Source: Kocuria varians (lineage in GTDB: Bacteria; Actinomycetota; Actinomycetes; Actinomycetales; Micrococcaceae). From it: a stretch of 50,026 nt of DNA. Position 1 is the first letter of the stretch; each line of letters begins with the position of its first letter. The stretch covers positions 1-50,026 of the forward strand of contig NZ_BJNW01000022.1 in the NCBI RefSeq assembly GCF_006539885.1, read 5' to 3'. The translations under genes were made by a program, and so were the position numbers. A model generated the notes under the pieces. The model made no database searches, was not told the DNA's origin, and saw only the letters and a program-made list of their open reading frames with translations. Below, piece after piece: positions 16,733-24,907 of this stretch.

Positions 16733-17883
16733 GCACGGACCCTGCGCTCCCCGCCACCAATGAAGCACATCCCGTGCGGGTCACCCGCGGGCGGCTGGCC
16801 GACCAGCGGGAGATCATCTTCTTCGACGACACGGAGCCCTACCTCTCCGGCACCGAGACCCGGCGGATCCATGATCCGCGCCCTCTCGGGGCCCGCTCCC
16901 TTCCCCCGCACGATGCCGCCGCGATCCGCACGGACCCCCTCACCGGGGACCCCGTGGCGCTGGCCGCGCACCGCATGAACCGCACCTTCCTGCCGCCGGC
17001 GGACGAGGACCCCCTCGCCCCCGCGGGCCGGGGCACCGTGGCGTCCGAGATCCCGGAGCCGGACTACGACGTGGTCGTGTTCGAGAACCGCTTCCCCTCC
17101 CTGCAGGGCCCCCTCGAGACGCTGCGGGACGAGCCCCTGTTCCACGAGACCACCCCCGCCGGGCGGTGCGAGGTCGTGTGCTTCACCCCCGATCAGGACG
17201 GTTCGTTCGCGACCCTCGGCACCGACCGGGCGCGGACCGTGGTGGAGGCCTGGACCCACCGCACCCGCGAGCTGCAGGCCCTCGAGAACGTGGTGCAGGT
17301 GGCTCCCTTCGAGAACCGAGGGGAGGAGATCGGGGTGACGCTGCACCATCCCCACGGGCAGATCTACGGGTTCTCGGCCCTTCCGCCCTACACCACGGCG
17401 GTGCAGCGTCGGGCGGCCGAGTGGCGCGAGCAGACCGGGGGAGACCTGCTGCAGGCGGTGCTCGACGCCGAGCTCGAGGCAGGCGACCGGGTCATCGCTC
17501 AGAGCCCCCACTGGGTCGCCTATGTGCCCTGGGCCGCCAAGTGGCCCGTGGAATTCATGGTGGTGCCGCGCCGTGCCGCGCGCGATTTTACGGTGCTCAC
17601 GGACCGCGAGAAGGACGAGCTCACGCGCCTCTACGTGGACCTGCTGGGCAGGCTGGACCGGTTCTTCCCCGGCGTGGAGCGCATGCCCTACATCTCCGTG
17701 TGGCACCAGGTCCCCACGGCGGGCGGGGAGGACATTTCCCGCATGTGGCTGCACGTCTTCTCGCTGCTGCGGGCGCCGGGCAAGCTGAAGTACCTCGCGG
17801 GCGCGGAGTCCGGGCTGGGCGCGTGGATCAACGACACCACCCCCGAGCGGATCGCGGCGCGGTTCCGGGAGGTCGCGGCGTGA
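16729..17883 (+). CDS. galT: Galactose-1-phosphate uridylyltransferase
   Basis: 384 aa from the ATG in the ATGA overlap with the regulator gene. It transfers UMP from UDP-glucose to galactose-1-phosphate in the Leloir pathway. The active-site HPH lies in LHHPHGQIYGFS near residue 208. N-terminal family features include VVVFENRFPSLQG and RCEVVCFTPDQDGSFATL, and the C-terminal half has the second HIT-like domain (ISVWHQVPTAG). The length is in the usual 340-390 range. galK follows with a GTGA overlap. No galE is in the window, so UDP-glucose epimerase must be encoded elsewhere. Confidence 0.93.
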   Translation: MSTDPALPATNEAHPVRVTRGRLADQREIIFFDDTEPYLSGTETRRIHDPRPLGARSLPPHDAAAIRTDPLTGDPVALAAHRMNRTFLPPADEDPLAPAGRGTVASEIPEPDYDVVVFENRFPSLQGPLETLRDEPLFHETTPAGRCEVVCFTPDQDGSFATLGTDRARTVVEAWTHRTRELQALENVVQVAPFENRGEEIGVTLHHPHGQIYGFSALPPYTTAVQRRAAEWREQTGGDLLQAVLDAELEAGDRVIAQSPHWVAYVPWAAKWPVEFMVVPRRAARDFTVLTDREKDELTRLYVDLLGRLDRFFPGVERMPYISVWHQVPTAGGEDISRMWLHVFSLLRAPGKLKYLAGAESGLGAWINDTTPERIAARFREVAA

Positions 17884-19202
17884 GCACTCCCGTGTGGTCC
17901 CCCGAGCGGCCCGACCGCGAGCTGGTCGAGGACGCCACCGCCCTGTTCCGTTCCGCCTACGGCCGAGCCCCGGACGCGGTGTTCTCCGCACCGGGCCGGG
18001 TCAACCTGCTCGGCGAGCACGTGGACTACAGCGGGGGCACCGTCATGCCCCTCGCGCTCCCGCAGCGGACGTTCGTGGCCGTCGGGGCCCGCGGGGACGA
18101 CGTCTTCCGCGCCGTCTCCGCGCAGGCCGCCGACACACCCCGCGCCGCGCTCGCTGAGGTGGGACCGGGTACGGCGGGGACGGGATGGTTCCCCTACGTG
18201 GTCGGCGTGCCGTGGGCCATGCTCCGCGAAACTCTGGTGGCCGCCGACGCCGCGCCGCGGCTCGGTCTGGACCTCGCCGTGGATTCCACGGTCCCCCTCG
18301 GAGCGGGGCTGTCCTCCTCGGCGGCCCTGGAGTGCGCCGTCGCGCTGGCCGTGGACCACGCGGCGTCCGCCATGGACCCTCAGCGCCCACACCTCACGGA
18401 CGCCTCCGACGGGCGCCGCCGACTCGCCGCCGCGTGCGTGCGGGCCGAGAATGAGATCGCGGGTGCCTCGACGGGTGGGATGGACCAGTCCATCGCCCTG
18501 CGCGCGGAGGCCGGGTCCGTGCTGAGCATCGACTGCCGCGACTTCTCGGTCGCCCCCGTGGACATCGACCTCGCGGCCGCAGGGCTCGCGCTGCTCGTGA
18601 TCGACACGAACGCACCGCACCGGCTCGTGGACGGCCAGTACGCGGCGCGCCGGGCGGGCTGCGAGGAGGCCCGCGTGATTCTGGGAGTCCCGACCCTGCG
18701 GGACGCCTTCGAGGGTGAGCCCTCCGCCGAGGCGCTCGCCGAACTGCTCGCCGGCTGGGACCGGCGGACGCGCGGGAACACCTCCGAGATCTCCCCCGCC
18801 CGCACCGAGGAGCTGACGCCCCTGCTGCGCCATGCGTGGTCGGAGATGGTGCGGGTGCGCGAGTGCCAGGAGCTCTTCGCGGACCCAGCCTCCCGGGTTC
18901 CCTCCGACGCGGTGTGGGAGCGCCTGGGCGGGCTGCTCGACGCGTCCCACGCCTCCCTGCGCGACGACTACCGGGTCTCCTGCCCCGAACTGGACACCGC
19001 TGTCCTCGCCGCTCAGCGGGCGGGTGCGCTGGGCGCCCGGATGACCGGGGGCGGGTTCGGCGGCTCGGCCATCGCCCTCGTGCGGCACGGGGACGTGGAC
19101 CGCGTGGCCGAAGCCGTGGCCGCCGCGTTCGACGCCGCAGGGTACGCGCCCCCGGTGTTCCTCACGGCCACACCGTCCGGCCCGGCGCGGCGCGAGGCCT
19201 GA
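17880..19202 (+). CDS. galK: Galactokinase
   Basis: 440 aa from the GTG that overlaps the galT stop. It phosphorylates alpha-D-galactose with ATP. GHMP-kinase motifs are all present: the galactose-binding GRVNLLGEHVDYSGG near residue 41, the ATP loop PLGAGLSSSAALECAVA, and the C-terminal TGGGFGGSAIALV. STGGMDQSIALRAEAG supplies the catalytic Asp region. It is somewhat longer than the common 380-400 aa, with extra sequence around residues 160-180 (DHAASAMDPQRPHLTDASDG). It is the last gene of the plus-strand gal operon, followed by a strong hairpin. Confidence 0.93.
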   Translation: MSTPVWSPERPDRELVEDATALFRSAYGRAPDAVFSAPGRVNLLGEHVDYSGGTVMPLALPQRTFVAVGARGDDVFRAVSAQAADTPRAALAEVGPGTAGTGWFPYVVGVPWAMLRETLVAADAAPRLGLDLAVDSTVPLGAGLSSSAALECAVALAVDHAASAMDPQRPHLTDASDGRRRLAAACVRAENEIAGASTGGMDQSIALRAEAGSVLSIDCRDFSVAPVDIDLAAAGLALLVIDTNAPHRLVDGQYAARRAGCEEARVILGVPTLRDAFEGEPSAEALAELLAGWDRRTRGNTSEISPARTEELTPLLRHAWSEMVRVRECQELFADPASRVPSDAVWERLGGLLDASHASLRDDYRVSCPELDTAVLAAQRAGALGARMTGGGFGGSAIALVRHGDVDRVAEAVAAAFDAAGYAPPVFLTATPSGPARREA

Positions 19203-19243
19203 CCACAGGACGTCGGGGCACTCAATGCCGGAGCGACGCCCAT

Positions 19244-19288
19244 GACGAAACCCCTGGCTCCCCTTCGCGGGGAGCCAGGGGTTTCGTC
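19244..19288. terminator. Bidirectional terminator hairpin, copy 2 of a duplicated element
   Basis: Perfect 20-bp arms (19244-19263 and 19269-19288) around a TTCGC loop, between convergent galK and the SMP-30 gene. It matches the hairpin at 12422-12466 in arms, loop and flanks (CCCATGACGAAACC on the left, TTTCGTCGTGCCGC on the right) apart from one compensated base pair. Confidence 0.8.
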
Positions 19289-19303
19289 GTGCCGCCGCGT
19301 AGG

Positions 19304-20218
19304 TCAGCCCGCGAACGCCCGCGTGACCTGCCCGGGCACCGCCACGCGCACGGAGTAGAGGGAGCCCGCCGTGGGATGGACGTCCGAGGGGAGGTTCTCG
19401 CGCGACGTCGTGATGTAGAGCGTCCGCAGGTCCTCGCCGCCCAGCGTGCACGCCGTGACCTGCTCGGCGCCCACCGAGACCACGGTGTCCAGGGTCCCGT
19501 CCGGGAGGTAGCGGTGGACCTGGCCGGAGCCGTTGAGCGCGGTCCACACCGCGCCCTCCGAGTCCACCGTCAGTCCGTCCGGGTTGGCCGTCACGCTGCC
19601 CGGCTCATACGTGACGCCCGGGTCCGTGGCGGCGGCCGCGGCGTCGTCGTCCACCGTGGGTGCCACGAAGGTGCGGCGGTTGTGCAGCCCGGCCTCGGCG
19701 GTCCAGTCGAAGACCGAGACCTCGTGCGTGGGGGTGTCGTTGTAGTAGGCGAGCGTGCCGTCCGGGGACCATGCGATCCCGTTGGAGATGGTCACGCCCT
19801 CGAGCACCGGCTGCCACGCGAGGTCCGGGGCGATCCGGTAGAGGGTCGCCGCACCCTCGGCCTGGTCGTAGGCCATGGAGCCCACGTAGAAGGAGCCGTC
19901 CGGTGCGATCCCGCCCTCGTTCATGCGGACGTCCGGGGTCTCCCACAGCGTCACTTCGCCCTCGACCGTGCCGGAGCGGTCCGTGACGACGACACCGCGC
20001 TCCACCGCGACCACCTGCCCGCCACCTTCGCGCGGGCGGACGCACGCGGCGACCGCGCCCAGGTGCTGACGGCGCGGCTGGTCCTCCGGGGTGAACGTCA
20101 TGACGTCCCCGGCGAGCATGTCCACCCACGCGAGCCCGGACCACTCCGAGCTCCAGCACGGGCCCTCCGCGTGGTACATCCAGGACGGGGTGATCCTCTG
20201 GGCGGTGAGTCGGTTCAC
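19304..20218 (-). CDS. SMP-30/gluconolactonase/LRE family protein
   Basis: 304 aa from a GTG at 20218 with AGGAGG upstream; the start overlaps the thioesterase stop (GTGA). Six-bladed propeller lactonase fold with metal ligands in the expected places: Glu in YHAEGPCW, Asn in RMNEGGIAPDG, Asn in TISNGIAWSPDG and Asp in ANPDGLTVDSEG. It probably hydrolyses a sugar lactone or a similar ester with a divalent metal. The lactone is unknown; the galactose locus lies just beyond the terminator but is transcribed toward it, so a link to galactonolactone is only a guess. A VDDDAAAAATDP linker near residue 190 encodes one copy of the repeated GACGACGCCGCGG word. Confidence 0.85.
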   Translation of the reverse strand: MNRLTAQRITPSWMYHAEGPCWSSEWSGLAWVDMLAGDVMTFTPEDQPRRQHLGAVAACVRPREGGGQVVAVERGVVVTDRSGTVEGEVTLWETPDVRMNEGGIAPDGSFYVGSMAYDQAEGAATLYRIAPDLAWQPVLEGVTISNGIAWSPDGTLAYYNDTPTHEVSVFDWTAEAGLHNRRTFVAPTVDDDAAAAATDPGVTYEPGSVTANPDGLTVDSEGAVWTALNGSGQVHRYLPDGTLDTVVSVGAEQVTACTLGGEDLRTLYITTSRENLPSDVHPTAGSLYSVRVAVPGQVTRAFAG

Positions 20219-20664
20219 GGTTGCGGCCTCCTGGGGCTCTCGGGGGTGGTGCTCTCGGGGGTGGGGATGCGGTCGCGGTCGTACGTGATCTCCGTGTAGC
20301 CGTGCGGGGTGGGCTGACCGTCCTCCCCGAGGTTCACGAAGACGATCTTGTCGATGCTCAGGATCAGCTCACCCGTGATGACGTTGCGGACCTGCGCCCG
20401 CATGGTCAGGGACGTGCGCCCGAACGCCGTGGCGGTCAGGCCCATCTCGATGATGTCCCCCTGCACGGCGGAGGCCACGAACTCGATCTCGGACATGTAC
20501 TTGGTCACCGCGCGCCGGTTGCCCAGCTGCACGATCGCGTAGATCGCGGCCTCCTCGTCGATCCACCGCAGCAGCGAGCCCCCGAAGAGGGTCCCGTTCG
20601 CGTTGAGATCCTCGGGCTTCACCCATTTCCGGGTCCTGAACGTGATGTCCCCTGGCTGTTCCAT
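20215..20664 (-). CDS. Acyl-CoA thioesterase (hotdog fold)
   Basis: 149 aa from the ATG at 20664. Single hotdog domain with the active-site stretch NANGTLFGGSLLRWIDEEAA, where Asp and the GG turn match YciA/BACH-type acyl-CoA hydrolases. SEIEFVASAVQGDIIEMGL and TGELILSIDKIVFVNL complete the fold. It should hydrolyse acyl-CoA to free acid and CoA in the cytoplasm. There is no good ribosome site; a TAGAGT box (minus strand, about 20671-20676) lies close to the ATG, so the mRNA may be leaderless. It is coupled to the SMP-30 gene by a GTGA overlap. The tail after residue 135 is Pro/Thr/Ser-rich and probably disordered. Confidence 0.85.
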   Translation of the reverse strand: MEQPGDITFRTRKWVKPEDLNANGTLFGGSLLRWIDEEAAIYAIVQLGNRRAVTKYMSEIEFVASAVQGDIIEMGLTATAFGRTSLTMRAQVRNVITGELILSIDKIVFVNLGEDGQPTPHGYTEITYDRDRIPTPESTTPESPRRPQP

Positions 20665-20741
20665 GCGTCCAACTCTATGCGGGGAGGCGCGGGGGCGGGC
20701 AACGACGTCGTCGTCCCCGCTCCGTGGGTCATGATGGCCCC

Positions 20742-22010
20742 ATGACCCCGCAGCCCCCGCCCGACCCCGTCTCCTCCGAGGCCGACGCCCGCCTGCAGCG
20801 AAAAGTGCTCTCCGTGCTGGCGCTGGGGCAGGTGATGAGCGGTCTCGGGACCGGAGCCACCCTGGCGCTGGGGGCGCTGCTCGTGACCGAGGTGTCCGGC
20901 AACAGCTCACTGTCCGGACTCGCGGCCACGATGAACACCCTGGGCGCGGCGCTGCTGGCCGTGCCGCTGACCCGGCTCGCGCGGCGTCGTGGCCGCAGGC
21001 TGTCCCTGACCTCCGGGGCGCTCGTGGCAATCCTCGGCGCCGCCGTGATCCTGGTGGCCGCAAGCGCCGGCGTCTTCCTGCTGCTACTCACGGGCATGGG
21101 CCTGCTGGGCGCGGGCACGGCCCTGAACCTGCAGTCGCGGTTCGCGGCCACGGACATCGCCCCGGCGCGCACGCGGGCGCGAGACCTCTCGCTGATCGTG
21201 TGGTCGACGACCGTGGGCTCCGTGGTGGGGCCCAACCTCTTCGGGCCGAGCGAGTCGCTGGGGCGGGCCCTGGGGCTGCCGGAGTTCACCGGCGGGTTCG
21301 TGATCGCGATGTGCGCGCAGGCGCTGGGCGCCCTGATCTACTTCGTGGGGCTGCGCCCGGACCCGCTGCAGACCGCCCTGTCCCGGGGCGGTTCGGTGGC
21401 AAACCGCCCGAGTCCTGCGGGCGGTCTCGCGCTGCTGCGCACCGTTCCCGCGGCACGGCGCGCGGTGCTGGTGGTGGGCATCTCCCACGCCGTCATGGTC
21501 AGCGTGATGTCCATGACGCCGGTGCACCTCACCACCCACGGCGCCACCCTGACCGTGGTGGGGCTGACCATGTCCCTGCACGTGGCGGGCATGTACGCGC
21601 TCTCGCCCGTGTTCGGCTGGCTCGCGGACAGGACCGGGCGCGCCACCACGGTGCTCGTGGGCCAGGTGCTCCTGGCGGCCGCGCTGCTACTGACGTGGTG
21701 GGGTGCGGAGAGCCAGCCGCTCGTGCTCACCGCGCTGATCCTGCTGGGCCTGGGCTGGTCCGCCTCCACGGTCTCCAGCTCCACGATGGTCACCGAGTCC
21801 GTGGCCGCCCACGACCGCCCGGCGCTGCAGGGCACCTCCGACCTGGTCATGAACCTGTGCGGTGCGGCCGGCGGCGCGCTCGCGGGTCCGATGCTGGGGC
21901 TCGTGGGTTTCTCGGGTCTCGGCGCGGGAGCACTCGTGCTGGTGGCCACGACCACGGTTCTCGCGCTGCGGTCCAGGCGGCCGGGCTCGGCCCCCGCCAC
22001 AACCGTCTGA
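20742..22010 (+). CDS. Major facilitator superfamily transporter
   Basis: 422 aa from the ATG at 20742. Twelve hydrophobic segments are visible in two halves. Family features include the Arg-rich cytoplasmic loop LARRRGRRLSL after helix 2 and SPVFGWLADRTGRATTVLVG at the equivalent loop of the second half. The pattern fits a drug or metabolite exporter of the DHA1 type, but the substrate is unknown. It is divergent from the thioesterase gene. There is no Shine-Dalgarno site, and a CATGAT box seven bases before the start allows a leaderless transcript. Confidence 0.88.
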   Translation: MTPQPPPDPVSSEADARLQRKVLSVLALGQVMSGLGTGATLALGALLVTEVSGNSSLSGLAATMNTLGAALLAVPLTRLARRRGRRLSLTSGALVAILGAAVILVAASAGVFLLLLTGMGLLGAGTALNLQSRFAATDIAPARTRARDLSLIVWSTTVGSVVGPNLFGPSESLGRALGLPEFTGGFVIAMCAQALGALIYFVGLRPDPLQTALSRGGSVANRPSPAGGLALLRTVPAARRAVLVVGISHAVMVSVMSMTPVHLTTHGATLTVVGLTMSLHVAGMYALSPVFGWLADRTGRATTVLVGQVLLAAALLLTWWGAESQPLVLTALILLGLGWSASTVSSSTMVTESVAAHDRPALQGTSDLVMNLCGAAGGALAGPMLGLVGFSGLGAGALVLVATTTVLALRSRRPGSAPATTV

Positions 22011-22022
22011 ACCGCGCCGAGA

Positions 22023-22346
22023 TCAGCGCCCCGTGCGCTCCCGGTGTTTGCAGCCGGGCCAGCAGCACGGGCGGCGCTTGCCCTCGTGCATCTCCTCGCC
22101 CGTGCGCCGGATGCGGCGGGCGCGGGTCTCGGGCTTCTTGGCGTCCTCGACCCAGCACACGAACTCATTGCGCCCCAGCGGGGTGAGACCGCGCCACAGC
22201 TGCGCGGTGGGCGGATCGGCGAGCAGGGACGCCGCGAGGTCCGCGGGCAGCTCGTGGACCACGCCGCCGGGGAGGGCGGGGGACGACGCCGCGGCGCTGG
22301 GCGCGCTTCCGGGCGCGGGCGTCGTCGTCTGCGGGGTGTCGCTCAC
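22023..22346 (-). CDS. YdeI/OmdA-family small protein with a Cys-rich tail
   Basis: 107 aa from a GTG at 22346 with AGGGAAAG upstream. After a low-complexity Pro/Ala/Thr N-terminus comes one YdeI/OmdA-like domain: VHELPADLAASLLADPPTAQ, then FVCWVEDAKKPETRARRIRR, which is the conserved AK-PETR-RI signature. Members of the family have been linked to bacteriocin resistance, but the biochemical role is unclear. The last 17 residues contain CCWPGCKH, a possible metal site that is unusual for the family. It converges on the MFS gene with a 12-bp gap. Confidence 0.72.
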   Translation of the reverse strand: MSDTPQTTTPAPGSAPSAAASSPALPGGVVHELPADLAASLLADPPTAQLWRGLTPLGRNEFVCWVEDAKKPETRARRIRRTGEEMHEGKRRPCCWPGCKHRERTGR

Positions 22347-22450
22347 GGTGCTTTCCCTGCCGTGGTGGGGACTGTCGGGGGGATCTCGACACCGGAAGTG
22401 TGCCACGTGACGGGGTGAGGCACCAGGTGCGAGCGTGCCACCATGGGGCC

Positions 22451-22948
22451 ATGACGCTCACACTGCGACGCCCCACTCTCGAGGACGAGTCTGCGGTCCG
22501 CGCGTTGCACGAGCAACTGCTGCGCGACGACTTCTCGTTCGTCCTGGACGAGGGGACGTGGCCCGAGGTGCTGGCGGCCGTGGACCGCGCGTCCCGGGGA
22601 GAGGACCTGCCTCCGGGGTTCGTCCGGGCGGACTACCTGCTCGCGGAGGTGGACGGCGAGATCGTGGGCCGCACGTCCATCCGCTACGAGCTCAACGACT
22701 ACCTGCGCCGCGTGGGCGGGCACGTGGGATACGGCGTGGGCCCCGCGTTCCGACGGCGAGGCTACGCCACGGAGATCCTGCGGCAGTCGGTGGAACGGCT
22801 GAACACGGCCGGCGTGGAGCGGGTGCTCGTCACATGCGCCGACGACAACGCGGGCTCCGCCGCGACCATCGAGGCCTGTGGCGGGGTGCTGGAGAACGTG
22901 GTCCCGGACGGGAACGGCCGCCCGACCCGTCGCTACTGGATCGGCTGA
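22451..22948 (+). CDS. GNAT-family N-acetyltransferase
   Basis: 165 aa from the ATG at 22451. The acetyl-CoA-binding segment GYGVGPAFRRRGYATEILRQ holds the GNAT V/R-x-x-x-x-R-G-x-G/A loop, and VTCADDNAGSAATIEACGG is the usual motif B. It resembles the YitI/Eis-independent small GNATs that acetylate amino groups of small molecules; the substrate is unknown. There is no clear Shine-Dalgarno site. Its last 16 bases overlap the end of the convergent GNAT gene. Confidence 0.82.
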   Translation: MTLTLRRPTLEDESAVRALHEQLLRDDFSFVLDEGTWPEVLAAVDRASRGEDLPPGFVRADYLLAEVDGEIVGRTSIRYELNDYLRRVGGHVGYGVGPAFRRRGYATEILRQSVERLNTAGVERVLVTCADDNAGSAATIEACGGVLENVVPDGNGRPTRRYWIG

Positions 22949-23553
22949 GGGCTGCGGCCCCCGCCACGTTCTCCCGGCGTCGCCAGACCCCCACCGAGGA
23001 TCCCCATGTAGTGCACGTCGATCCACTCACCGTCGAACAGCAGGGCCTCCCGACCCGTGCCCTCGTGACGGAACCCTGCCTTCTCGTACACGTGGCGGGC
23101 GCGAGGGTTGAAGTCGTACACCTCCAGGGTGATCCTGTGCAGCCCCATGGTTTCCAGCCCGTGCCGGACGATCAGCCGCGTGGCTTCCGTCCCGAGTCCA
23201 CGCCCCCGGCCCGGCGCGCCGACCAGGATGCGGAAACCGCACGAGCGGTTGCCCTCGTCCCAGTCGTTGAGCACCGCCTCTCCCACCAGCAGACCGCTCG
23301 CGGTGTCGATGACGGCCAGGACGAGGCGGTCCTCCGCCACAGCCCACTGCCCGTAGATCTCACGGAGCCGGTCGAGGGGTGGCCCCTCGTAGGCCTCGGT
23401 GCTGGAGTGCAGGCTTCCCGTGAGTCGCGCGACCTCTGGGTCCTCACGGAGCAGCGCATCGACGAGGTCCGCGTCCTCCGCACGAATGGGGCGCAGGGTC
23501 ACCAGCTCACCGGTCAACGTGGGCTGGCGGGCGAACGGGGTGGGCTCACTCAT
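22933..23553 (-). CDS. GNAT-family N-acetyltransferase, RimJ/RimL type
   Basis: 206 aa from the ATG at 23553. RimJ/RimL-like pattern: LTGELVTLRPIRAEDADLV at the start, acetyl-CoA loop GAPGRGRGLGTEATRLIVRH, and LEVYDFNPRARHVYEKAGFR near the end. It should acetylate an amino group, possibly of a protein N-terminus or an antibiotic. There is no Shine-Dalgarno site; TACGAT six bases before the ATG suggests a leaderless start. The C-terminal 20 residues (GLATPGERGGGRSPQPIQ) look disordered, and their codons overlap the convergent GNAT gene by 16 bp. Confidence 0.83.
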   Translation of the reverse strand: MSEPTPFARQPTLTGELVTLRPIRAEDADLVDALLREDPEVARLTGSLHSSTEAYEGPPLDRLREIYGQWAVAEDRLVLAVIDTASGLLVGEAVLNDWDEGNRSCGFRILVGAPGRGRGLGTEATRLIVRHGLETMGLHRITLEVYDFNPRARHVYEKAGFRHEGTGREALLFDGEWIDVHYMGILGGGLATPGERGGGRSPQPIQ

Positions 23554-23579
23554 GGAGTGATCGTAGAACGTCCCCACCG

Positions 23580-24110
23580 TCACCCCTCCCCCAGCCCCCG
23601 CGCCAGGCGAGCCATGATGTCTCCCAGCCGGGCGACGTCGTCCTGCGTGAGCGCGGCGAAGAAGAGCTCCTCCACGTCCCGCGCGTGGTCCGGGCGCAGG
23701 CGCCGGAACGCCTGCGCGCCCTCGACGGTCAGCGCGGCTTCCCAACCGCGGCCGTCACCGGGCGCACGACGCCGCTGCACCCAGCCCCGCTCGCCCAGCA
23801 CCTTGACCTGGTAGTTCAGCCGCGACGGCGAGAACACCATCCGGCGGGCCAGCTCACCCATGCGCAGGCAGCGCCCGGGAGCCTCGTGGAGCAGCAGGAG
23901 CAGCTGGTACTCCATGAGCGAGCAGCCCTGTGCCTTGAGCCGCTCCTCCACCCGGGACGTCAGCCGCGCCGTGGTCTCGAAGTAGAGCCGCCACGTGTCC
24001 CAGCGATCGGCCCCTTCCGCGCCGGTGGTTGACCCCGGGGTGGTCGCCCGCGCGGCGCTCGGCTCGGAACGGTCCTCGGGCTGGCGCGGTTCTGAAGGCA
24101 TGGAGCTCAT
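23580..24110 (-). CDS. MarR-family transcriptional regulator of the flavin monooxygenase operon
   Basis: 176 aa from the ATG at 24110, which overlaps the previous stop (ATGA); an ATG nine bases later has a better-placed GAGG and is an alternative. The winged helix is clear: SLMEYQLLLLLHEAPGRCLR, MGELARRMVFSPSRLNYQVK, then the wing LGERGWVQRRRAPGDGRGWE. A disordered, Glu/Pro/Ser-rich N-terminus of about 35 residues precedes it. It is the last gene of the monooxygenase-reductase operon and probably binds the 18-bp palindrome in the operon's promoter (inference). Confidence 0.85.
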   Translation of the reverse strand: MSSMPSEPRQPEDRSEPSAARATTPGSTTGAEGADRWDTWRLYFETTARLTSRVEERLKAQGCSLMEYQLLLLLHEAPGRCLRMGELARRMVFSPSRLNYQVKVLGERGWVQRRRAPGDGRGWEAALTVEGAQAFRRLRPDHARDVEELFFAALTQDDVARLGDIMARLARGLGEG

Positions 24111-24853
24111 CCTCGCACCGCCGCCAGCAGGTCCTCGAAGTTCGGCACCGCGGCGAACTCGTCCCGCGCGGAACGATCCGGGCGCGACGGCGCGTTCCGC
24201 CGGGCCCCCACGGACTCCGTGGAGGCATCGTCCGCGGCGGAGCCGCCGTCCCCCGTGGCCCCGGATCCGGTGCCGTCCGCGGGACCCGGCCCGGCGGCGT
24301 CGTGCCCCGGCGCCCCGGCCCCGAGCATGCCGGCGAGCGCCGCCCCGGCCCGCTCGATGCGCGCCTGCAGGGACGCGTCCGCCCAGTCCTCGGTGGCCGC
24401 GTACACCCCGATGGGCAGGGTGAGCGCCTTGAGGTGGCTGAACAGCGGGCGCAGGGCGGTGTCCAGGACGAGGGAGTGGCGCGGGGAGCCGCCGGTCGCG
24501 GCCACCACGGTGGGCAGGTTCTCCAGGGCGCCCTCGTCGAAGAGGTCGAAGAACTCCTTGAACAGCCCGGAGTAGCTCGCCTTGTACGTGGGGGTGGCCG
24601 CGACCAGCGCGTCCGCGGTGAGCACGGCGTCCATCGCCGCCTGCACCGGCTCGGGCACCATGCCGGTCAGCATGGCATCGGTGATCCCGTGGGCGATGTC
24701 CCGCAGGTTCACGAGGCGCACCTCGGGCTCCTCGCCGCCGCCGCGGACCACGACGTCGCCCGCGGCCTGTCCGATCGCGCGGGCCAGCCGCGTGGTGGAC
24801 GCGTCCTCGGACAGTCCCGCGGTCACCACCGCGATGCTCCGTCGATCAGTCAT
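24107..24853 (-). CDS. NADPH-dependent FMN reductase, CE1759-type partner of a luciferase-like monooxygenase
   Basis: 248 aa from the ATG at 24853 with AGGAG upstream. Flavodoxin-like fold: SIAVVTAGLSEDASTTRLA at the start, FMN-binding ATPTYKASYSGLFKEFFD, and ATGGSPRHSLVLDTALRPLF. This matches the CE1759 family of FMN reductases that occur paired with CE1758 luciferase-like monooxygenases. It should supply reduced FMN to the upstream gene product. A low-complexity Gly/Ala/Asp/Ser insertion (about residues 180-230) separates the fold from a short conserved C-terminal segment (VPNFEDLLAAV). Confidence 0.85.
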   Translation of the reverse strand: MTDRRSIAVVTAGLSEDASTTRLARAIGQAAGDVVVRGGGEEPEVRLVNLRDIAHGITDAMLTGMVPEPVQAAMDAVLTADALVAATPTYKASYSGLFKEFFDLFDEGALENLPTVVAATGGSPRHSLVLDTALRPLFSHLKALTLPIGVYAATEDWADASLQARIERAGAALAGMLGAGAPGHDAAGPGPADGTGSGATGDGGSAADDASTESVGARRNAPSRPDRSARDEFAAVPNFEDLLAAVRG

Positions 24854-24907
24854 GCTGCACTCTCCTCACGTACTGCTTCTTCTGTCTGTCCCCGTGCGAG
24901 GACGGGC

